A DNA stretch of 64,000 nt from Anoxybacillus tengchongensis (GCF_014201585.1 NZ_JACHES010000006.1:1-64000), one strand, 5' to 3'. Counted from the stretch's first letter, positions 24,966-36,979 are shown. The notes: a model not told the origin generated them from the sequence alone. A program made the numbers and translations.

Positions 24966-26630
24966 TTATTTTTTCAAGTAATAAACAATGGATTCATACG
25001 GGCGTAGCGTCATTTGTTTAAATTCATTTGGTGAATCATCGTAGTTCGATAATAAAACTTGACTTGTATATTCGCTTATATCCATATGTTTTGGCCATTC
25101 AAAAACCGTTTCTTGTCCGTAAAAATTATTAATTACAACAAGCTTTTCATCATTTCCATTGCGAATATATGCAAAAATGGAAGGATGATCTTCTAAAATG
25201 AGCTCATAGTCTCCTGTTGTAATGATGTCATATTGTTTACGCAACTGAATGAGTTTTTGATAATGATAAAAAATAGATGTTGGATCTTGTAATGCTTGTT
25301 GAACATTAATTTCTTTATAGTTATTCGCGACAGAAATCCAAGGCGTTCCTGTTGTAAAGCCTGCATGCGGCTCATCGCTCCATTGCATCGGTGTTCGCGA
25401 ATTATCACGTGATTTTCGTTGTAAAATATGCAACACTTCTTGTTCGCTTTTCCCTTGTCCTTTTAGTATACGATACATATTCAATGACTCTACATCGCGA
25501 TAGTCATCGATTCGTTCAAATTTCGGGTCTGTCATCCCGATTTCTTCACCTTGATAAATATAAGGTGTTCCTTGCATCATATGAATCGTTGTTGCTAACA
25601 TTTTTGCAGATTCTTTATGATACTGCCCATCATCACCATAACGAGAGACGATGCGCGGCTGGTCATGATTGCACCAAAACAAAGCGTTCCACCCACCGCC
25701 TTTATGCATATTCACTTGCCATTCTGATAAAATCTTTTTTAATTGCAAAAAGTCAAAATCAGCAACTGCCCACTTTTCTCCATTTGGGTAATCGACTTTT
25801 AAATGGTGAAAGTTAAACGTCATATTGAGTTCATGACGATTAGGATTTGTATATAAAATACAATGATCAATTGTCGTTGATGACATCTCCCCTACTGTCA
25901 TCATATCGTACTTCGAAAACACTTCTCGATTCATTTCTTGCAAATATTCATGAATGCGTGGACCATCTGTATAATATTTTCTACCGTCACCCGATGGAGT
26001 AGAGCCGTCATCATCTAAAAAGCGTTGGTCTTTTGAAATTAAATTAATAACATCTAAACGGAAGCCGTCGACTCCTTTTTGTAACCAAAAATGCATCATA
26101 TCGTACACGCGCTTGCGTACTTCTTCGTTTTCCCAATTTAAATCCGCTTGTGTAACATCGAACAAATGTAAATAATATTGTCCTGTTTTCTCGTCATACT
26201 CCCAAGCGGAACCTCCGAATTTCGATTGCCAATTGTTCGGCTCATCTCTCCAAATATAAAAATGGCGGTACGGGTTATCTTTCGATGAACGTGCTTGTTT
26301 AAACCATTCATGATCTGTTGATGTATGGTTTACAACAATATCCATAACAATTTTTATATTGCGCTTATGTGCTTCTTCAATAAGTTTTTCGAAATCTTCC
26401 ATTGTTCCATATGGTTCATAAATTCGATGGTAGTCGCTGATGTCATAACCGTTATCACGCTGAGGCGACTCATAAATCGGGGTGAGCCAGATGGCATCAA
26501 CCCCGAGCATTTTTAAATAATCGAGTTTTTCAATGACTCCTTGCAAATCACCAATTCCGTCACCATTTGTATCTTTAAAACTTTTTGGATAAATTTGATA
26601 CACGACTGCTGTTTTCCACCATGGATGCAT
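24966..26630 (-). CDS. treA: Alpha,alpha-phosphotrehalase
   Basis: Splits trehalose-6-phosphate into glucose and glucose-6-phosphate in the cytoplasm. 554-residue GH13 enzyme: start WWKTAVVYQIYPKSFKDTNGDGIGDL, nucleophile region GFRLDVINLI, acid/base TVGEMSS, and the WCNHDQPR motif with the third catalytic Asp. It follows treP by a few bases, so the PTS product is delivered directly to it. The phospho-specific assignment rests on the operon with treP and treR. Confidence 0.95.
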   Translation of the reverse strand: MHPWWKTAVVYQIYPKSFKDTNGDGIGDLQGVIEKLDYLKMLGVDAIWLTPIYESPQRDNGYDISDYHRIYEPYGTMEDFEKLIEEAHKRNIKIVMDIVVNHTSTDHEWFKQARSSKDNPYRHFYIWRDEPNNWQSKFGGSAWEYDEKTGQYYLHLFDVTQADLNWENEEVRKRVYDMMHFWLQKGVDGFRLDVINLISKDQRFLDDDGSTPSGDGRKYYTDGPRIHEYLQEMNREVFSKYDMMTVGEMSSTTIDHCILYTNPNRHELNMTFNFHHLKVDYPNGEKWAVADFDFLQLKKILSEWQVNMHKGGGWNALFWCNHDQPRIVSRYGDDGQYHKESAKMLATTIHMMQGTPYIYQGEEIGMTDPKFERIDDYRDVESLNMYRILKGQGKSEQEVLHILQRKSRDNSRTPMQWSDEPHAGFTTGTPWISVANNYKEINVQQALQDPTSIFYHYQKLIQLRKQYDIITTGDYELILEDHPSIFAYIRNGNDEKLVVINNFYGQETVFEWPKHMDISEYTSQVLLSNYDDSPNEFKQMTLRPYESIVYYLKK

Positions 26631-26631
26631 A

Positions 26632-28035
26632 TTACTTACCGCCTTTCGTTTTTGCCAAAATGTATGTCAACGTAAATGGAACGATCAAGACGATGGCCAT
26701 ACCGATGAAAAACGGTACCCACTTGTCAGGGAAGATCGATAAAAAGCCAGGAAGTCCACCAACACCAATAGAAGATGCCTGCACTTTATTGATCGTAATA
26801 AAAATCCCTGCCGTTGCCGAACCAATTAAGGCCGAAATAAATGGATAGCGGAATCGTAAGTTTACACCAAACATTGCTGGTTCTGTAATGCCTAAGTAAG
26901 CGGATACAGCTGATGTAAACGATAAACCTTTTAATTTTTCATCTTTTGTTGCAAACATCATCGCTAATGCTGCTGAGCCTTGTGCAATGTTTGATAACGC
27001 GAGCATCGGCCATAAAAATGTCCCGCCTGTACTACCGATCAGTTGTAAGTCTACGGCTAAAAACGTATGGTGCATTCCTGTGACAACGAGAACAGCGTAC
27101 AATCCTCCGTATACGAGTCCTCCTAACGCAGCAAAACGATCAAATAGCGCGACAAGACCATCTGTTAAAGCATTCGCAATGCCAAATGTCAAAGGACCGA
27201 TAGCGATGAAAGAAATAAATCCTGTTAAAAGTAAAGCGATTGGCGCAACAAGTAACAATTGAAATGCTTCCGGAATACGTTTTTTCAAAAATAGCTCTAA
27301 TTTCGCTAGCACATATGATGAAATTAAAATAGGTAATACTTGACCTTGATAACCAATTTTTTGAACGTCAAGCCCAAATAAATTCCAATATGGCACAGTT
27401 CCTTCTTGAACAGCGGAAGCGTATGCCCATGCATTTAATAACGCTGGGTGAACGAGCATCAATCCGAGTACAATTCCAAGTAACTCGCTTCCACCAAATT
27501 TTTTTACCGCTGACCACCCGATTAATCCTGGCAAAAAGACAAACGCTGTGTTGGCAATTAAGTTAATCATATCAGCAACATCGCGCCACTGTTTATGAAC
27601 ATCAACAATTGATTTTCCTTCATAAAAAATTCCTGGGCCTGTTAAAATGTTGTTAATCCCCATCAATAAACCAGCTGTGACGATAGCAGGTAAAATCGGA
27701 ATAAAAATATCAGCTAACGTCTTAATTGCCCGTTGTAGCGGGTTTAATTTTTTTTCTGCAGCGTCTTTAATATCTTGTTTCGTTGCACGACCAATCCCAG
27801 TCATTTCAACCATTTCGTTATACACTTTATCAACTAGTCCTTGTCCGATCACGACTTGGAACTGACCGTTTACTGAAAATGAACCTTTAACAATATCAAT
27901 GTTTTCTAACGCTTCTTTATCCACTTTTCCTTCATCTTTTAACGCAAAACGAAGACGCGTCACACAGTGTGTAGCCGCGATGATATTTTCTTTCCCACCA
28001 ACGGCTTGAACAATTTGCTCCACAGATTTTCTCAT
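26632..28035 (-). CDS. treP: Trehalose-specific PTS IIBC component
   Basis: Imports trehalose with phosphorylation. 467 residues: an N-terminal IIB domain with the phospho-cysteine in ATHCVTRLRFALKD and a C-terminal IIC membrane domain with about ten segments. No IIA domain is fused, so a IIA-Glc-type protein elsewhere must serve. Its upstream region has two TreR-like operators and a cre site, so induction by trehalose and catabolite repression by CcpA are expected. Confidence 0.95.
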   Translation of the reverse strand: MRKSVEQIVQAVGGKENIIAATHCVTRLRFALKDEGKVDKEALENIDIVKGSFSVNGQFQVVIGQGLVDKVYNEMVEMTGIGRATKQDIKDAAEKKLNPLQRAIKTLADIFIPILPAIVTAGLLMGINNILTGPGIFYEGKSIVDVHKQWRDVADMINLIANTAFVFLPGLIGWSAVKKFGGSELLGIVLGLMLVHPALLNAWAYASAVQEGTVPYWNLFGLDVQKIGYQGQVLPILISSYVLAKLELFLKKRIPEAFQLLLVAPIALLLTGFISFIAIGPLTFGIANALTDGLVALFDRFAALGGLVYGGLYAVLVVTGMHHTFLAVDLQLIGSTGGTFLWPMLALSNIAQGSAALAMMFATKDEKLKGLSFTSAVSAYLGITEPAMFGVNLRFRYPFISALIGSATAGIFITINKVQASSIGVGGLPGFLSIFPDKWVPFFIGMAIVLIVPFTLTYILAKTKGGK

Positions 28036-28052
28036 GATTTACTCCTCCTTAG

Positions 28053-28067
28053 TTAAAGCGTTTGCAA
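28053..28067 (-). promoter_or_regulatory. Catabolite-responsive element (cre) before treP
   Basis: On the minus strand TTGCAAACGCTTTAA fits the cre consensus WTGNAANCGNWNNCW at all but one position. It lies between promoter and treP, where CcpA would act as a roadblock. Confidence 0.7.
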
Positions 28068-28080
28068 CGAATGTTGTTAA

Positions 28081-28094
28081 CTTGTATATACAAG
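28081..28094 (-). promoter_or_regulatory. TreR operator 2
   Basis: CTTGTATATACAAG is a perfect 14-base palindrome matching the known tre operator core TTGTATATACAA. Confidence 0.85.
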
Positions 28095-28110
28095 TCGACT
28101 TGTTGTCTTT

Positions 28111-28139
28111 ATTTTAACCTGTATATACAAGTCGGTCAA
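28111..28139 (-). promoter_or_regulatory. treP promoter with overlapping TreR operator 1
   Basis: On the minus strand TTGACC (28134-28139) and TAAAAT (28111-28116) are 17 bases apart. The spacer contains the second operator copy, CTGTATATACAAG (28119-28131), so a bound TreR would occlude RNA polymerase. Confidence 0.85.
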
Positions 28140-28162
28140 CCGCTTTCAAACAATTTTTAAAG

Positions 28163-28192
28163 AAAAAAGATGCCCATGTGGACATCTTTTTT
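28163..28192 (-). terminator. Terminator of PilZ gene
   Basis: AAAAAAGATG(C)CCA/TGG(A)CATCTTTTTT hairpin with T-run. Confidence 0.85.
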
Positions 28193-28196
28193 CCAT

Positions 28197-28583
28197 TTAA
28201 TTACTTTCTTTTTTCCGTGCATACATCGATGCATGTCTTTTAATTTCACCAATTAGTCGCATTTCTTCTTGCTTAGAAATCTCTAATGAAAGGCCATATT
28301 GAAACTCATTTGCGTATGCTTTTTTCCAAATCACAATGCCTCGAACGGCTATTGGTTGATCAACAATCGTAAACTGTAACTCCACTTCGAGTTCACCTTT
28401 TGCGGAGTCGATCGGTAAATTTAAATTTGTCTCCAGTCGAATGCCACGTGGACTAATATCGTGAATTTCAGCTGCTCCTTTATCTGTTTCGACTTCTCGC
28501 TCACCAATACGTGTGATGCGAAACGTACATGGAAGCGGTTGACCGAACTGATATCGAAAAGGCTCTTGACGTTTAAATCTCAT
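28197..28583 (-). CDS. PilZ-domain protein
   Basis: A 128-residue single PilZ domain, a fold that usually binds cyclic di-GMP. The DxSxxG half of the site is intact (DISPRGIRLE). The arginine half is altered: RQEPFR has the two arginines five rather than four residues apart, so binding should not be assumed. Two adjacent ATG codons (28586, 28583) follow GGGGG; the second has better spacing. Monocistronic; function unknown. Confidence 0.8.
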   Translation of the reverse strand: MRFKRQEPFRYQFGQPLPCTFRITRIGEREVETDKGAAEIHDISPRGIRLETNLNLPIDSAKGELEVELQFTIVDQPIAVRGIVIWKKAYANEFQYGLSLEISKQEEMRLIGEIKRHASMYARKKESN

Positions 28584-28651
28584 CATAAATCCCCCATACA
28601 CAAACTATACCTTTTTCAATATAATTGAAATCATAAATGAATGCAAGGCAA

Positions 28652-31048
28652 TTATGACCATTTCACCCACGTATCCGTAATGTTACCAACTTCATCATAA
28701 TCAAACACGTATGTCACATTGCCATATCGATCGCTTAATCGTAGTTCGTCAACGTTGACTTCTTCAATGATCCCTTTCTCTGTTTTTAAAACAACATGTC
28801 CATGTGAAAGGAAATGACAATTTACTACTCGATGTGGATTTGTTTTCACTTCTTTAATAAGAAGCTGGCCCCGTTTCGCACGGGTCGATTCGTCGATTTC
28901 CGTTCTAGCTATTTTTTTCACCGCCCCGCGTTTTGTCACAAGAACAACATTTTCTTCTGTCGCCTGTTGACCAGAAACAACACAGTCTCCATCTTTTAGA
29001 TGGATTCCTTTTACTCCTGCCGCTCGAACACCAACTTCTCCGATTTCTTCTTCTTGAAATAACAAGCCATATCCGTATTGCGTCATGAGAAATATACGTC
29101 CAAATCCATCTGTTCGATACACATGGACAACTTCATCATCCTCTTTTAATCGCATAGCTACAAGTGGCTTAGAATACCGTTGCGCCTTATAATGAACGAG
29201 GTTTGTTTTTTTCACTAATCCTTGTTTCGTAATAAATAATAAATACCCATTTGAAAAATCTACAATCGGGATAGCGCTAATTAGTTGCTCGTCACGATCA
29301 AGCGGGATTATATTAGAGATGTGCTGACCGAGATCTTTCCAGCGAATGTCAGGAAGTTCATAAACAGGGCAATATAAGTAATTTCCTTTATTTGTAAATA
29401 ACAATAACGTATGTGTTGTATTCATCTCAAACATCCCGAGTAACCTATCTCCCTCTTTCATACCAATATCTTGGCCGTTAGAGGCGCTGTAAGAGCGAAG
29501 ACTTGTTCGTTTGATATATCCATCTTTTGTAACAGTGACGATCACATCTTCTTCTGGAACAACAACGTTCATTTCGATTTTAATTTCTTTTATTTCTTCT
29601 TCAATCATCGTTCTCCGCTCGTCACCGTACATTTTTTTCATTTTTCTTAAGTCAGCTTTAATTACAGATAGAAGTTTTTTCTCGCTATCTAAAATAGCTG
29701 TTAATTCCTCGATTTTGCGATTTAACGCATTTGCTTCTTCACGCAAATCATCAATATCTGTATTTGTTAGACGATACAACTGCAATGTAACAATTGCTTC
29801 CGCTTGAGGCTCTGTAAATCCATAGCGATTCATCAAATTCCCTTTGGCGTCTTTTTTATCTTGCGAAGCGCGAATCGTTGCAATGACATCATCTAAAATC
29901 GATATAGCTTTAATTAACCCTTCAACAATATGAGCACGTTCTTTTGCTTTTCTCAATTCATAACGCGAACGATTGGCAACGACTTCTTTTTGATGTTCAA
30001 TATACGCATCTAATAGTTGTGGTAAACTTAATAACTTTGGGCGACGCTCATGGATAGCAACCATATTAAAATTGTACGTGATCTGCAAATCTGTGTTTTT
30101 ATATAAATAGTTTAAAATACCCTCTGCATTCCCGTCTTTTCTCACTTCAATGACAATACGTAACCCTGTGCGATCCGTTTCGTCACGCACATCAATAATT
30201 CCGTCTAACTTTTTTTCAAGTCGCAATTCATCAATTTTTTTAACTAAATTGGCTTTATTTACTTCGTAAGGGATTTCCGTAATAACAATCGATTGTTTGC
30301 CACCTTTTCCTTGCTCGATCGTTGCTTTGCCGCGAATAATCATTTTCCCTTTTCCTGTTTCGTAGGCGGCTTTAATCCCTTCTTTTCCTTGAATGATGCC
30401 GCCTGTTGGAAAATCCGGCCCTTGTAAGACAGTCATTAAATTATCGACCGTACAAGTTGGATGATCAATACGCATAATGACGGCATCAATGACTTCTCCT
30501 AAGTGATGCGGTGGAATTTCTGTCGCGTAACCAGCTGAAATGCCTGTTGAACCATTGACAAGCAAATTCGGAAACATCGCTGGTAACACAACCGGCTCTT
30601 TGCTTGTATCATCGAAGTTCGGTACAAACTCTACTGTTTCCTTATCGATGTCGCGCAATAATTCCGATGCGATGGCGGATAATCTAGCTTCTGTATAACG
30701 CATCGCTGCTGGTGGATCTCCATCAATACTTCCGTTATTCCCATGCATTTCAATGAGCACGTTTCTTACTTTCCATTCTTGACTCATGCGAACCATCGCT
30801 TCATATACAGAAGAATCGCCATGCGGGTGGAAATTACCAATGACATTTCCGACGGTTTTGGCTGATTTGCGAAACGGTTTGTCGTACGTATTCCCATCTA
30901 CATACATCGCATATAAAATGCGACGTTGCACCGGTTTTAATCCATCGCGCACATCAGGCAGAGCACGTTCTTGAATAATATATTTACTATATCGACCAAA
31001 TCGATCTCCTAACACATCTTCAAACGGTAAATCTAATACACGTTCCAT
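28652..31048 (-). CDS. parC: DNA topoisomerase IV subunit A
   Basis: Breakage-reunion subunit that decatenates sister chromosomes after replication. 798 residues: N-terminal winged helix and tower with the catalytic tyrosine in AAMRYTEARLS, the quinolone-resistance region HPHGDSSVYEAMVRMSQ with wild-type-like Ser and Glu, a long coiled coil, and a C-terminal beta-pinwheel made of repeats such as VLVTKRGAVKKI. It follows parE by 4 bases, as in other Bacillaceae. An assignment to gyrA is ruled out by the parE-parC-plsY neighbourhood. Confidence 0.95.
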   Translation of the reverse strand: MERVLDLPFEDVLGDRFGRYSKYIIQERALPDVRDGLKPVQRRILYAMYVDGNTYDKPFRKSAKTVGNVIGNFHPHGDSSVYEAMVRMSQEWKVRNVLIEMHGNNGSIDGDPPAAMRYTEARLSAIASELLRDIDKETVEFVPNFDDTSKEPVVLPAMFPNLLVNGSTGISAGYATEIPPHHLGEVIDAVIMRIDHPTCTVDNLMTVLQGPDFPTGGIIQGKEGIKAAYETGKGKMIIRGKATIEQGKGGKQSIVITEIPYEVNKANLVKKIDELRLEKKLDGIIDVRDETDRTGLRIVIEVRKDGNAEGILNYLYKNTDLQITYNFNMVAIHERRPKLLSLPQLLDAYIEHQKEVVANRSRYELRKAKERAHIVEGLIKAISILDDVIATIRASQDKKDAKGNLMNRYGFTEPQAEAIVTLQLYRLTNTDIDDLREEANALNRKIEELTAILDSEKKLLSVIKADLRKMKKMYGDERRTMIEEEIKEIKIEMNVVVPEEDVIVTVTKDGYIKRTSLRSYSASNGQDIGMKEGDRLLGMFEMNTTHTLLLFTNKGNYLYCPVYELPDIRWKDLGQHISNIIPLDRDEQLISAIPIVDFSNGYLLFITKQGLVKKTNLVHYKAQRYSKPLVAMRLKEDDEVVHVYRTDGFGRIFLMTQYGYGLLFQEEEIGEVGVRAAGVKGIHLKDGDCVVSGQQATEENVVLVTKRGAVKKIARTEIDESTRAKRGQLLIKEVKTNPHRVVNCHFLSHGHVVLKTEKGIIEEVNVDELRLSDRYGNVTYVFDYDEVGNITDTWVKWS

Positions 31049-31052
31049 GTTC

Positions 31053-33077
<2,025 letters not shown>

Positions 33078-33114
33078 TTAACATACATTCGTAAAACGTC
33101 CAACGTCATGAAGA

Positions 33115-33150
33115 AAAAGAACGACCATTACAAAAAGAATGGTCGTTTTT
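33115..33150 (-). terminator. Terminator of CoA-binding protein gene
   Basis: AACGACCATT/AATGGTCGTT hairpin with flanking A and T tracts. Confidence 0.85.
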
Positions 33151-33553
33151 AACGTGTGAGCGCATGTTCTACCTTGATGCAGCGATCCATCACAACCGTA
33201 TAGCCTTTTTCTGTTAAGTCACGGTACACTTGTTCATCATACACACCTAATTGCGCCCAAAACACGTCTGCATCCATTTGGACAAATTGATCAGCAATTT
33301 CACGTAAATGTTCGGAGCGGCGAAACACATTAACAATATCTACATGCCCTTCAATATCTGTTAATGTCGCGACGGCTGGGATACCTTCCCATTCTTTAAT
33401 GAGCGGGTTGACCGGAATAATTTCATACCCTGCTTCTTTCATCGCTTTCGCAACCATGTAAGATGTGCGCTCCGGACGATCTGACAATCCTACCACAGCA
33501 ATTCGCTTTGCTTTGTTTAAAATTTGTTTGATTTGTTCACGACTTGGACTCAT
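33149..33553 (-). CDS. yneT: CoA-binding domain protein, YneT-like
   Basis: A 134-residue Rossmann-type CoA_binding_2 protein, with RIAVVGLSDRPERTSYMVAK and YEIIPVNP near the N-terminus and ADVFWAQLGVYDE later. The family resembles the CoA-binding domain of succinyl-CoA ligase but its role is unclear. The location between parE and plsY matches B. subtilis yneT. Confidence 0.85.
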   Translation of the reverse strand: MSPSREQIKQILNKAKRIAVVGLSDRPERTSYMVAKAMKEAGYEIIPVNPLIKEWEGIPAVATLTDIEGHVDIVNVFRRSEHLREIADQFVQMDADVFWAQLGVYDEQVYRDLTEKGYTVVMDRCIKVEHALTR

Positions 33554-33690
33554 ATCATCTACCCTCCCATGATAAACTAGTATTTCTTCATATAAAAAAA
33601 TAATCCTGCCTTCATTTTTTAAAAAAGCATGTTACAATAAAAGCATGACCTCCGTATGAGGAAATATTAATGAGGTAAAGGGTGCATAGG

Positions 33691-34272
33691 ATGTCTATTT
33701 TGCTTATGATCATCGGTTATTTACTCGGTTCGATTCCGTTCGCGCTAATCGTTGGAAAAGTGGGATATGGAATTGACATACGTGAACATGGGAGCGGCAA
33801 TTTAGGTGGAACAAATACGTTTCGCGTGCTCGGTGTAAAAGCTGGATTAATTGTTACGATTGCGGATATTTTAAAAGGGACGTTAGCTGCCAGCTTACCT
33901 GTATTGTTTTCTGTAGATATTCACCCACTTATTACAGGCATGTTTGCTGTGGTTGGTCATACATATCCAGTGTTCGCCCAATTTCGTGGTGGAAAAGCAG
34001 TTGCTACATCTGGTGGAGTGTTGTTATTTTATTCACCCGTTCTCTTTATGACGATGTTAGCTGTCTTTTTTCTCATTCTATATATATCAAAATACGTCTC
34101 GCTTTCATCCATGTTAACAGGCGTGTATGCGACCGCTTATGCATTTGTATGGACCGATGATGTTCCTTTGCGCATTGTCGTCATATTATTAACACTTTTT
34201 GTATTTTATCGTCACCGAGCAAATATTAAACGTATTTTAAACAAAACAGAACCGAAAGTGAAGTGGTTATAG
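33691..34272 (+). CDS. plsY: Glycerol-3-phosphate acyltransferase PlsY
   Basis: Membrane acyltransferase using acyl-phosphate to acylate glycerol-3-phosphate, the first step of phospholipid synthesis. 193 residues with five membrane segments and the three conserved motifs [26 protein letters not shown] and [23 protein letters not shown] 33691 follows GGTAAAGGG and gives the usual family length; a GTG at 33682 is closer to that site. Divergent from yneT as in Bacillus. Confidence 0.96.
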   Translation: MSILLMIIGYLLGSIPFALIVGKVGYGIDIREHGSGNLGGTNTFRVLGVKAGLIVTIADILKGTLAASLPVLFSVDIHPLITGMFAVVGHTYPVFAQFRGGKAVATSGGVLLFYSPVLFMTMLAVFFLILYISKYVSLSSMLTGVYATAYAFVWTDDVPLRIVVILLTLFVFYRHRANIKRILNKTEPKVKWL

Positions 34273-35636
34273 TGACTACATGTCATTTACCGAAAGAATT
34301 TGTAACGAAAATGAATGCTTTGCTTCAAGATGAAGCGGAGCGTTTTTTTGCGACATACGATGAAGAAAAAGTCAATGGTTTGCGAGTCAATTCATTGAAA
34401 GTATCACCATCGACATTTTTAAACATAAGCCCATGGGAACTTGAGCCGATCCCTTTTTGTCCTACAGGATTTTATTATTACAACGCTCAGCCTGGGAAAC
34501 ATCCATACCATGCTGCTGGATTGTACTACATTCAAGAACCAAGTGCCATGTTCGTAGCTGAAGTGCTCTCACCATCTCCAGGAGAGCGAGTACTTGATTT
34601 ATGTGCAGCACCAGGAGGAAAAACAACACAGTTAGCTGCCTTGATGAATAACGAAGGATTTTTATTGGCAAACGAAATTCATCCAAAACGTGTCAAAGCT
34701 TTATCTGAAAATATTGAGCGACTCGGAATTACAAATGCTGTGGTTACAAATGAAACTCCTGAGAAACTATCGGAAACGTTTGAAGGTTTTTTCGATAAGA
34801 TTTTAGTTGACGCCCCCTGTTCAGGAGAAGGCATGTTTCGAAAAGACGAGGAGGCGATTCAATTTTGGAGTTTAGAACACGTTCAAAAATGTGCACAAAC
34901 ACAACGACACATTTTATCATGTGCTTATCAGATGTTAAATGAAGGAGGCACGCTCGTTTATTCGACATGCACATTTTCCCCAGAAGAAAATGAACAAATC
35001 ATTGACTGGTTTTTAGCGACTTATGATGATATGGAATTAATTCCAATAGACAAACAACACGGCATTCAATCAGGTATGGCACATTGGACAAACACACATA
35101 ACGAAAAAATCGCACATACAGCAAGGCTCTGGCCTCATCATCTACAAGGTGAAGGACATTTCGTTGCGAAAATGCGCAAACGAGGTAGCGGCAACCGTTG
35201 GAATGGAAAAATGGCCGCATGTAACGTCCCTAAAGCGATGTGGCGCGATTATGAAACGTTTATGAATCATATCATCCAAATAACAATAAAAGGAACAATG
35301 TATGCGTTTGGCACACACTTATTCGCTCTCCCACATTCATGCCCTCGCTTAGACGGCTTAAAAATTGTTCGTCCTGGTCTTCATATCGGAGAATGGAAAA
35401 AAAATCGCTTTGAACCAAACCACGCATTAGCAATGGCATTAACAAAACAACAAGTACAGGCGTATCTGTCTCTGACGTTTGAAGAAAGCCTTCGATATAT
35501 GAAAGGAGAAACATTACAAACGAATAACGATCGTGGATGGATATTAGTCACTATTGACGGGTATCCACTTGGTTGGGGCAAAGAAGTCAAAGGAGTTGTA
35601 AAAAACTTTTATCCTAAAGGATTACGAATCAAATAG
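34272..35636 (+). CDS. RsmF/NOP2-type rRNA cytosine-C5 methyltransferase
   Basis: A 454-residue RsmB/NOP-family SAM-dependent enzyme. SAM site DLCAAPGGKTTQLAA, and both m5C cysteines in DAPCSGEGMFRK and VYSTCTFSPEENE. A C-terminal RsmF-like RNA-binding region follows (ending KGVVKNFYPKGLRIK). The stop of plsY and a GTG start overlap (TAGTG) at 34272; a GTG at 34263 would also be possible. Target probably 16S or 23S rRNA; the exact nucleotide cannot be told. Confidence 0.88.
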   Translation: MTTCHLPKEFVTKMNALLQDEAERFFATYDEEKVNGLRVNSLKVSPSTFLNISPWELEPIPFCPTGFYYYNAQPGKHPYHAAGLYYIQEPSAMFVAEVLSPSPGERVLDLCAAPGGKTTQLAALMNNEGFLLANEIHPKRVKALSENIERLGITNAVVTNETPEKLSETFEGFFDKILVDAPCSGEGMFRKDEEAIQFWSLEHVQKCAQTQRHILSCAYQMLNEGGTLVYSTCTFSPEENEQIIDWFLATYDDMELIPIDKQHGIQSGMAHWTNTHNEKIAHTARLWPHHLQGEGHFVAKMRKRGSGNRWNGKMAACNVPKAMWRDYETFMNHIIQITIKGTMYAFGTHLFALPHSCPRLDGLKIVRPGLHIGEWKKNRFEPNHALAMALTKQQVQAYLSLTFEESLRYMKGETLQTNNDRGWILVTIDGYPLGWGKEVKGVVKNFYPKGLRIK

Positions 35637-35668
35637 GATGTCCCTCAATAATGAGAGACATCCTTTTA
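35635..35668. terminator. Terminator between rRNA methyltransferase and ypmS
   Basis: AGGATGTCCCTC pairs with GAGAGACATCCT and is followed by four T. Confidence 0.8.
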
Positions 35669-36226
35669 TTTTGTTATCGTGACTGTAAAGGTGATATCAT
35701 TTTTATTTAAATCGAACGTTTTCGCCTTTAACACGAATCCTTCTTTTATGCGAATGTTACTTACAACAATATAGATGCGCTCGTGTTTCGCATCGATTTC
35801 CACCCAATTTGGCAATGAAGCATGTTTATTAATATACGTTAACACATATGGCACAGGTAAACGAAGTTGCCCAAACGTCATCGTCGGACGAGCAAGTACA
35901 ACGTGTCCGTTTTCATCCACAGTTGGATCAAATGCCATGGTCAAATCGACTGGCTTTCCGAATACCGGGATGGCGCTTGTTATATACAAACGATCAGCTA
36001 ATTGAACACTGTAAGACAAATTCCCCTTTTTTCCATGCTTCTGAATATAGTCGTTCACTAACGTATTTAAATGTTGTTTTGATGTTTGAACAATAAATGT
36101 CGGACCTTCCACACTAACGTTCGGAATATGTGGAGAAGATGATGATTGAAACATATAAAAAAATAATAACGCCATTACTAAACTATTTATTCCTAATAAT
36201 CCAAAAAACAATACTTTCCACTTCAC
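35666..36226 (-). CDS. ypmS: YpmS-family (DUF2140) membrane-anchored protein
   Basis: 186 residues with one N-terminal membrane anchor (MKWKVLFFGLLGINSLVMAL) and an extracytoplasmic domain. The family function is unknown. It starts 3 bases after ypmR ends, so the two are co-transcribed in the conserved ypmR-ypmS order. Confidence 0.85.
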   Translation of the reverse strand: MKWKVLFFGLLGINSLVMALLFFYMFQSSSSPHIPNVSVEGPTFIVQTSKQHLNTLVNDYIQKHGKKGNLSYSVQLADRLYITSAIPVFGKPVDLTMAFDPTVDENGHVVLARPTMTFGQLRLPVPYVLTYINKHASLPNWVEIDAKHERIYIVVSNIRIKEGFVLKAKTFDLNKNDITFTVTITK

Positions 36227-36229
36227 TAT

Positions 36230-36979
36230 TTATTCTCCTATCCATTCATGTTGTTGCAAGTATTCATATATACGTTGTGCAATTAGTTCGTAGCCACGTG
36301 TGTTTGGATGAAATTGATCGTCATACAATATATCGTCACGCCCTTCAAACAAATCGACAATAGGTACAAACAGCGTATAATCATAACGGGAGAGCACTTT
36401 TTCGCTCCCTTCGTTCCACATGTGTATAATCCCATCCATTTCTGATATATTCGGAAAAGCCGCAGAAAACGGGTTGTATAACCCGACGAGTACAATATAA
36501 GCATCTGGATTTATATAGCGGAGCAGTTGCAATTGCTCATCAAGTCGAGAAGCAAACGCCTGTTGTTCTTTAACAAACAACTCATATGTTAAAGATAAAA
36601 AATGTGAACGAACAACTTTCATGACATCGTTTCCGCCAATTGTGATCAAAATAAGATCTGCTTTTTGAATGACCGGTTCATTTTTTGTGATAATATCTGT
36701 TAGTTGTTCACTACGTAACCCTCGCTTACCAAAGTTTTGCACGAACACTTCACTTACATCTTCACGTTGTTCTAAATATTGCTTGACTAATGTGACGTAG
36801 CCACCTTTACCATCCCCTACCCCTTCCGTTAACGAGTCGCCTAACGCCACAATATGTAAATCACGTGGCTTTATTTGCTCCTGTTCATTTTCTTGCGTGG
36901 TCGTCGGGTCAGTAGTTGTAGAGGTAGAGGAACATCCGACTAAACATACACAAAGAAATAGAAGAAGCAATCTGTTCAT
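36230..36979 (-). CDS. ypmR: SGNH/GDSL hydrolase lipoprotein, YpmR-like
   Basis: A 249-residue secreted lipoprotein: signal peptide MNRLLLLFLCVCLVGC with lipobox LVGC, a threonine-rich linker, then an SGNH esterase domain with the block I serine in ALGDSLTEGVGDG, block III GGND, and block V DDQFHPNTRGYE with the catalytic Asp/His. Acts at the outer face of the membrane; substrate unknown, possibly an acyl or acetyl ester. Confidence 0.88.
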   Translation of the reverse strand: MNRLLLLFLCVCLVGCSSTSTTTDPTTTQENEQEQIKPRDLHIVALGDSLTEGVGDGKGGYVTLVKQYLEQREDVSEVFVQNFGKRGLRSEQLTDIITKNEPVIQKADLILITIGGNDVMKVVRSHFLSLTYELFVKEQQAFASRLDEQLQLLRYINPDAYIVLVGLYNPFSAAFPNISEMDGIIHMWNEGSEKVLSRYDYTLFVPIVDLFEGRDDILYDDQFHPNTRGYELIAQRIYEYLQQHEWIGE

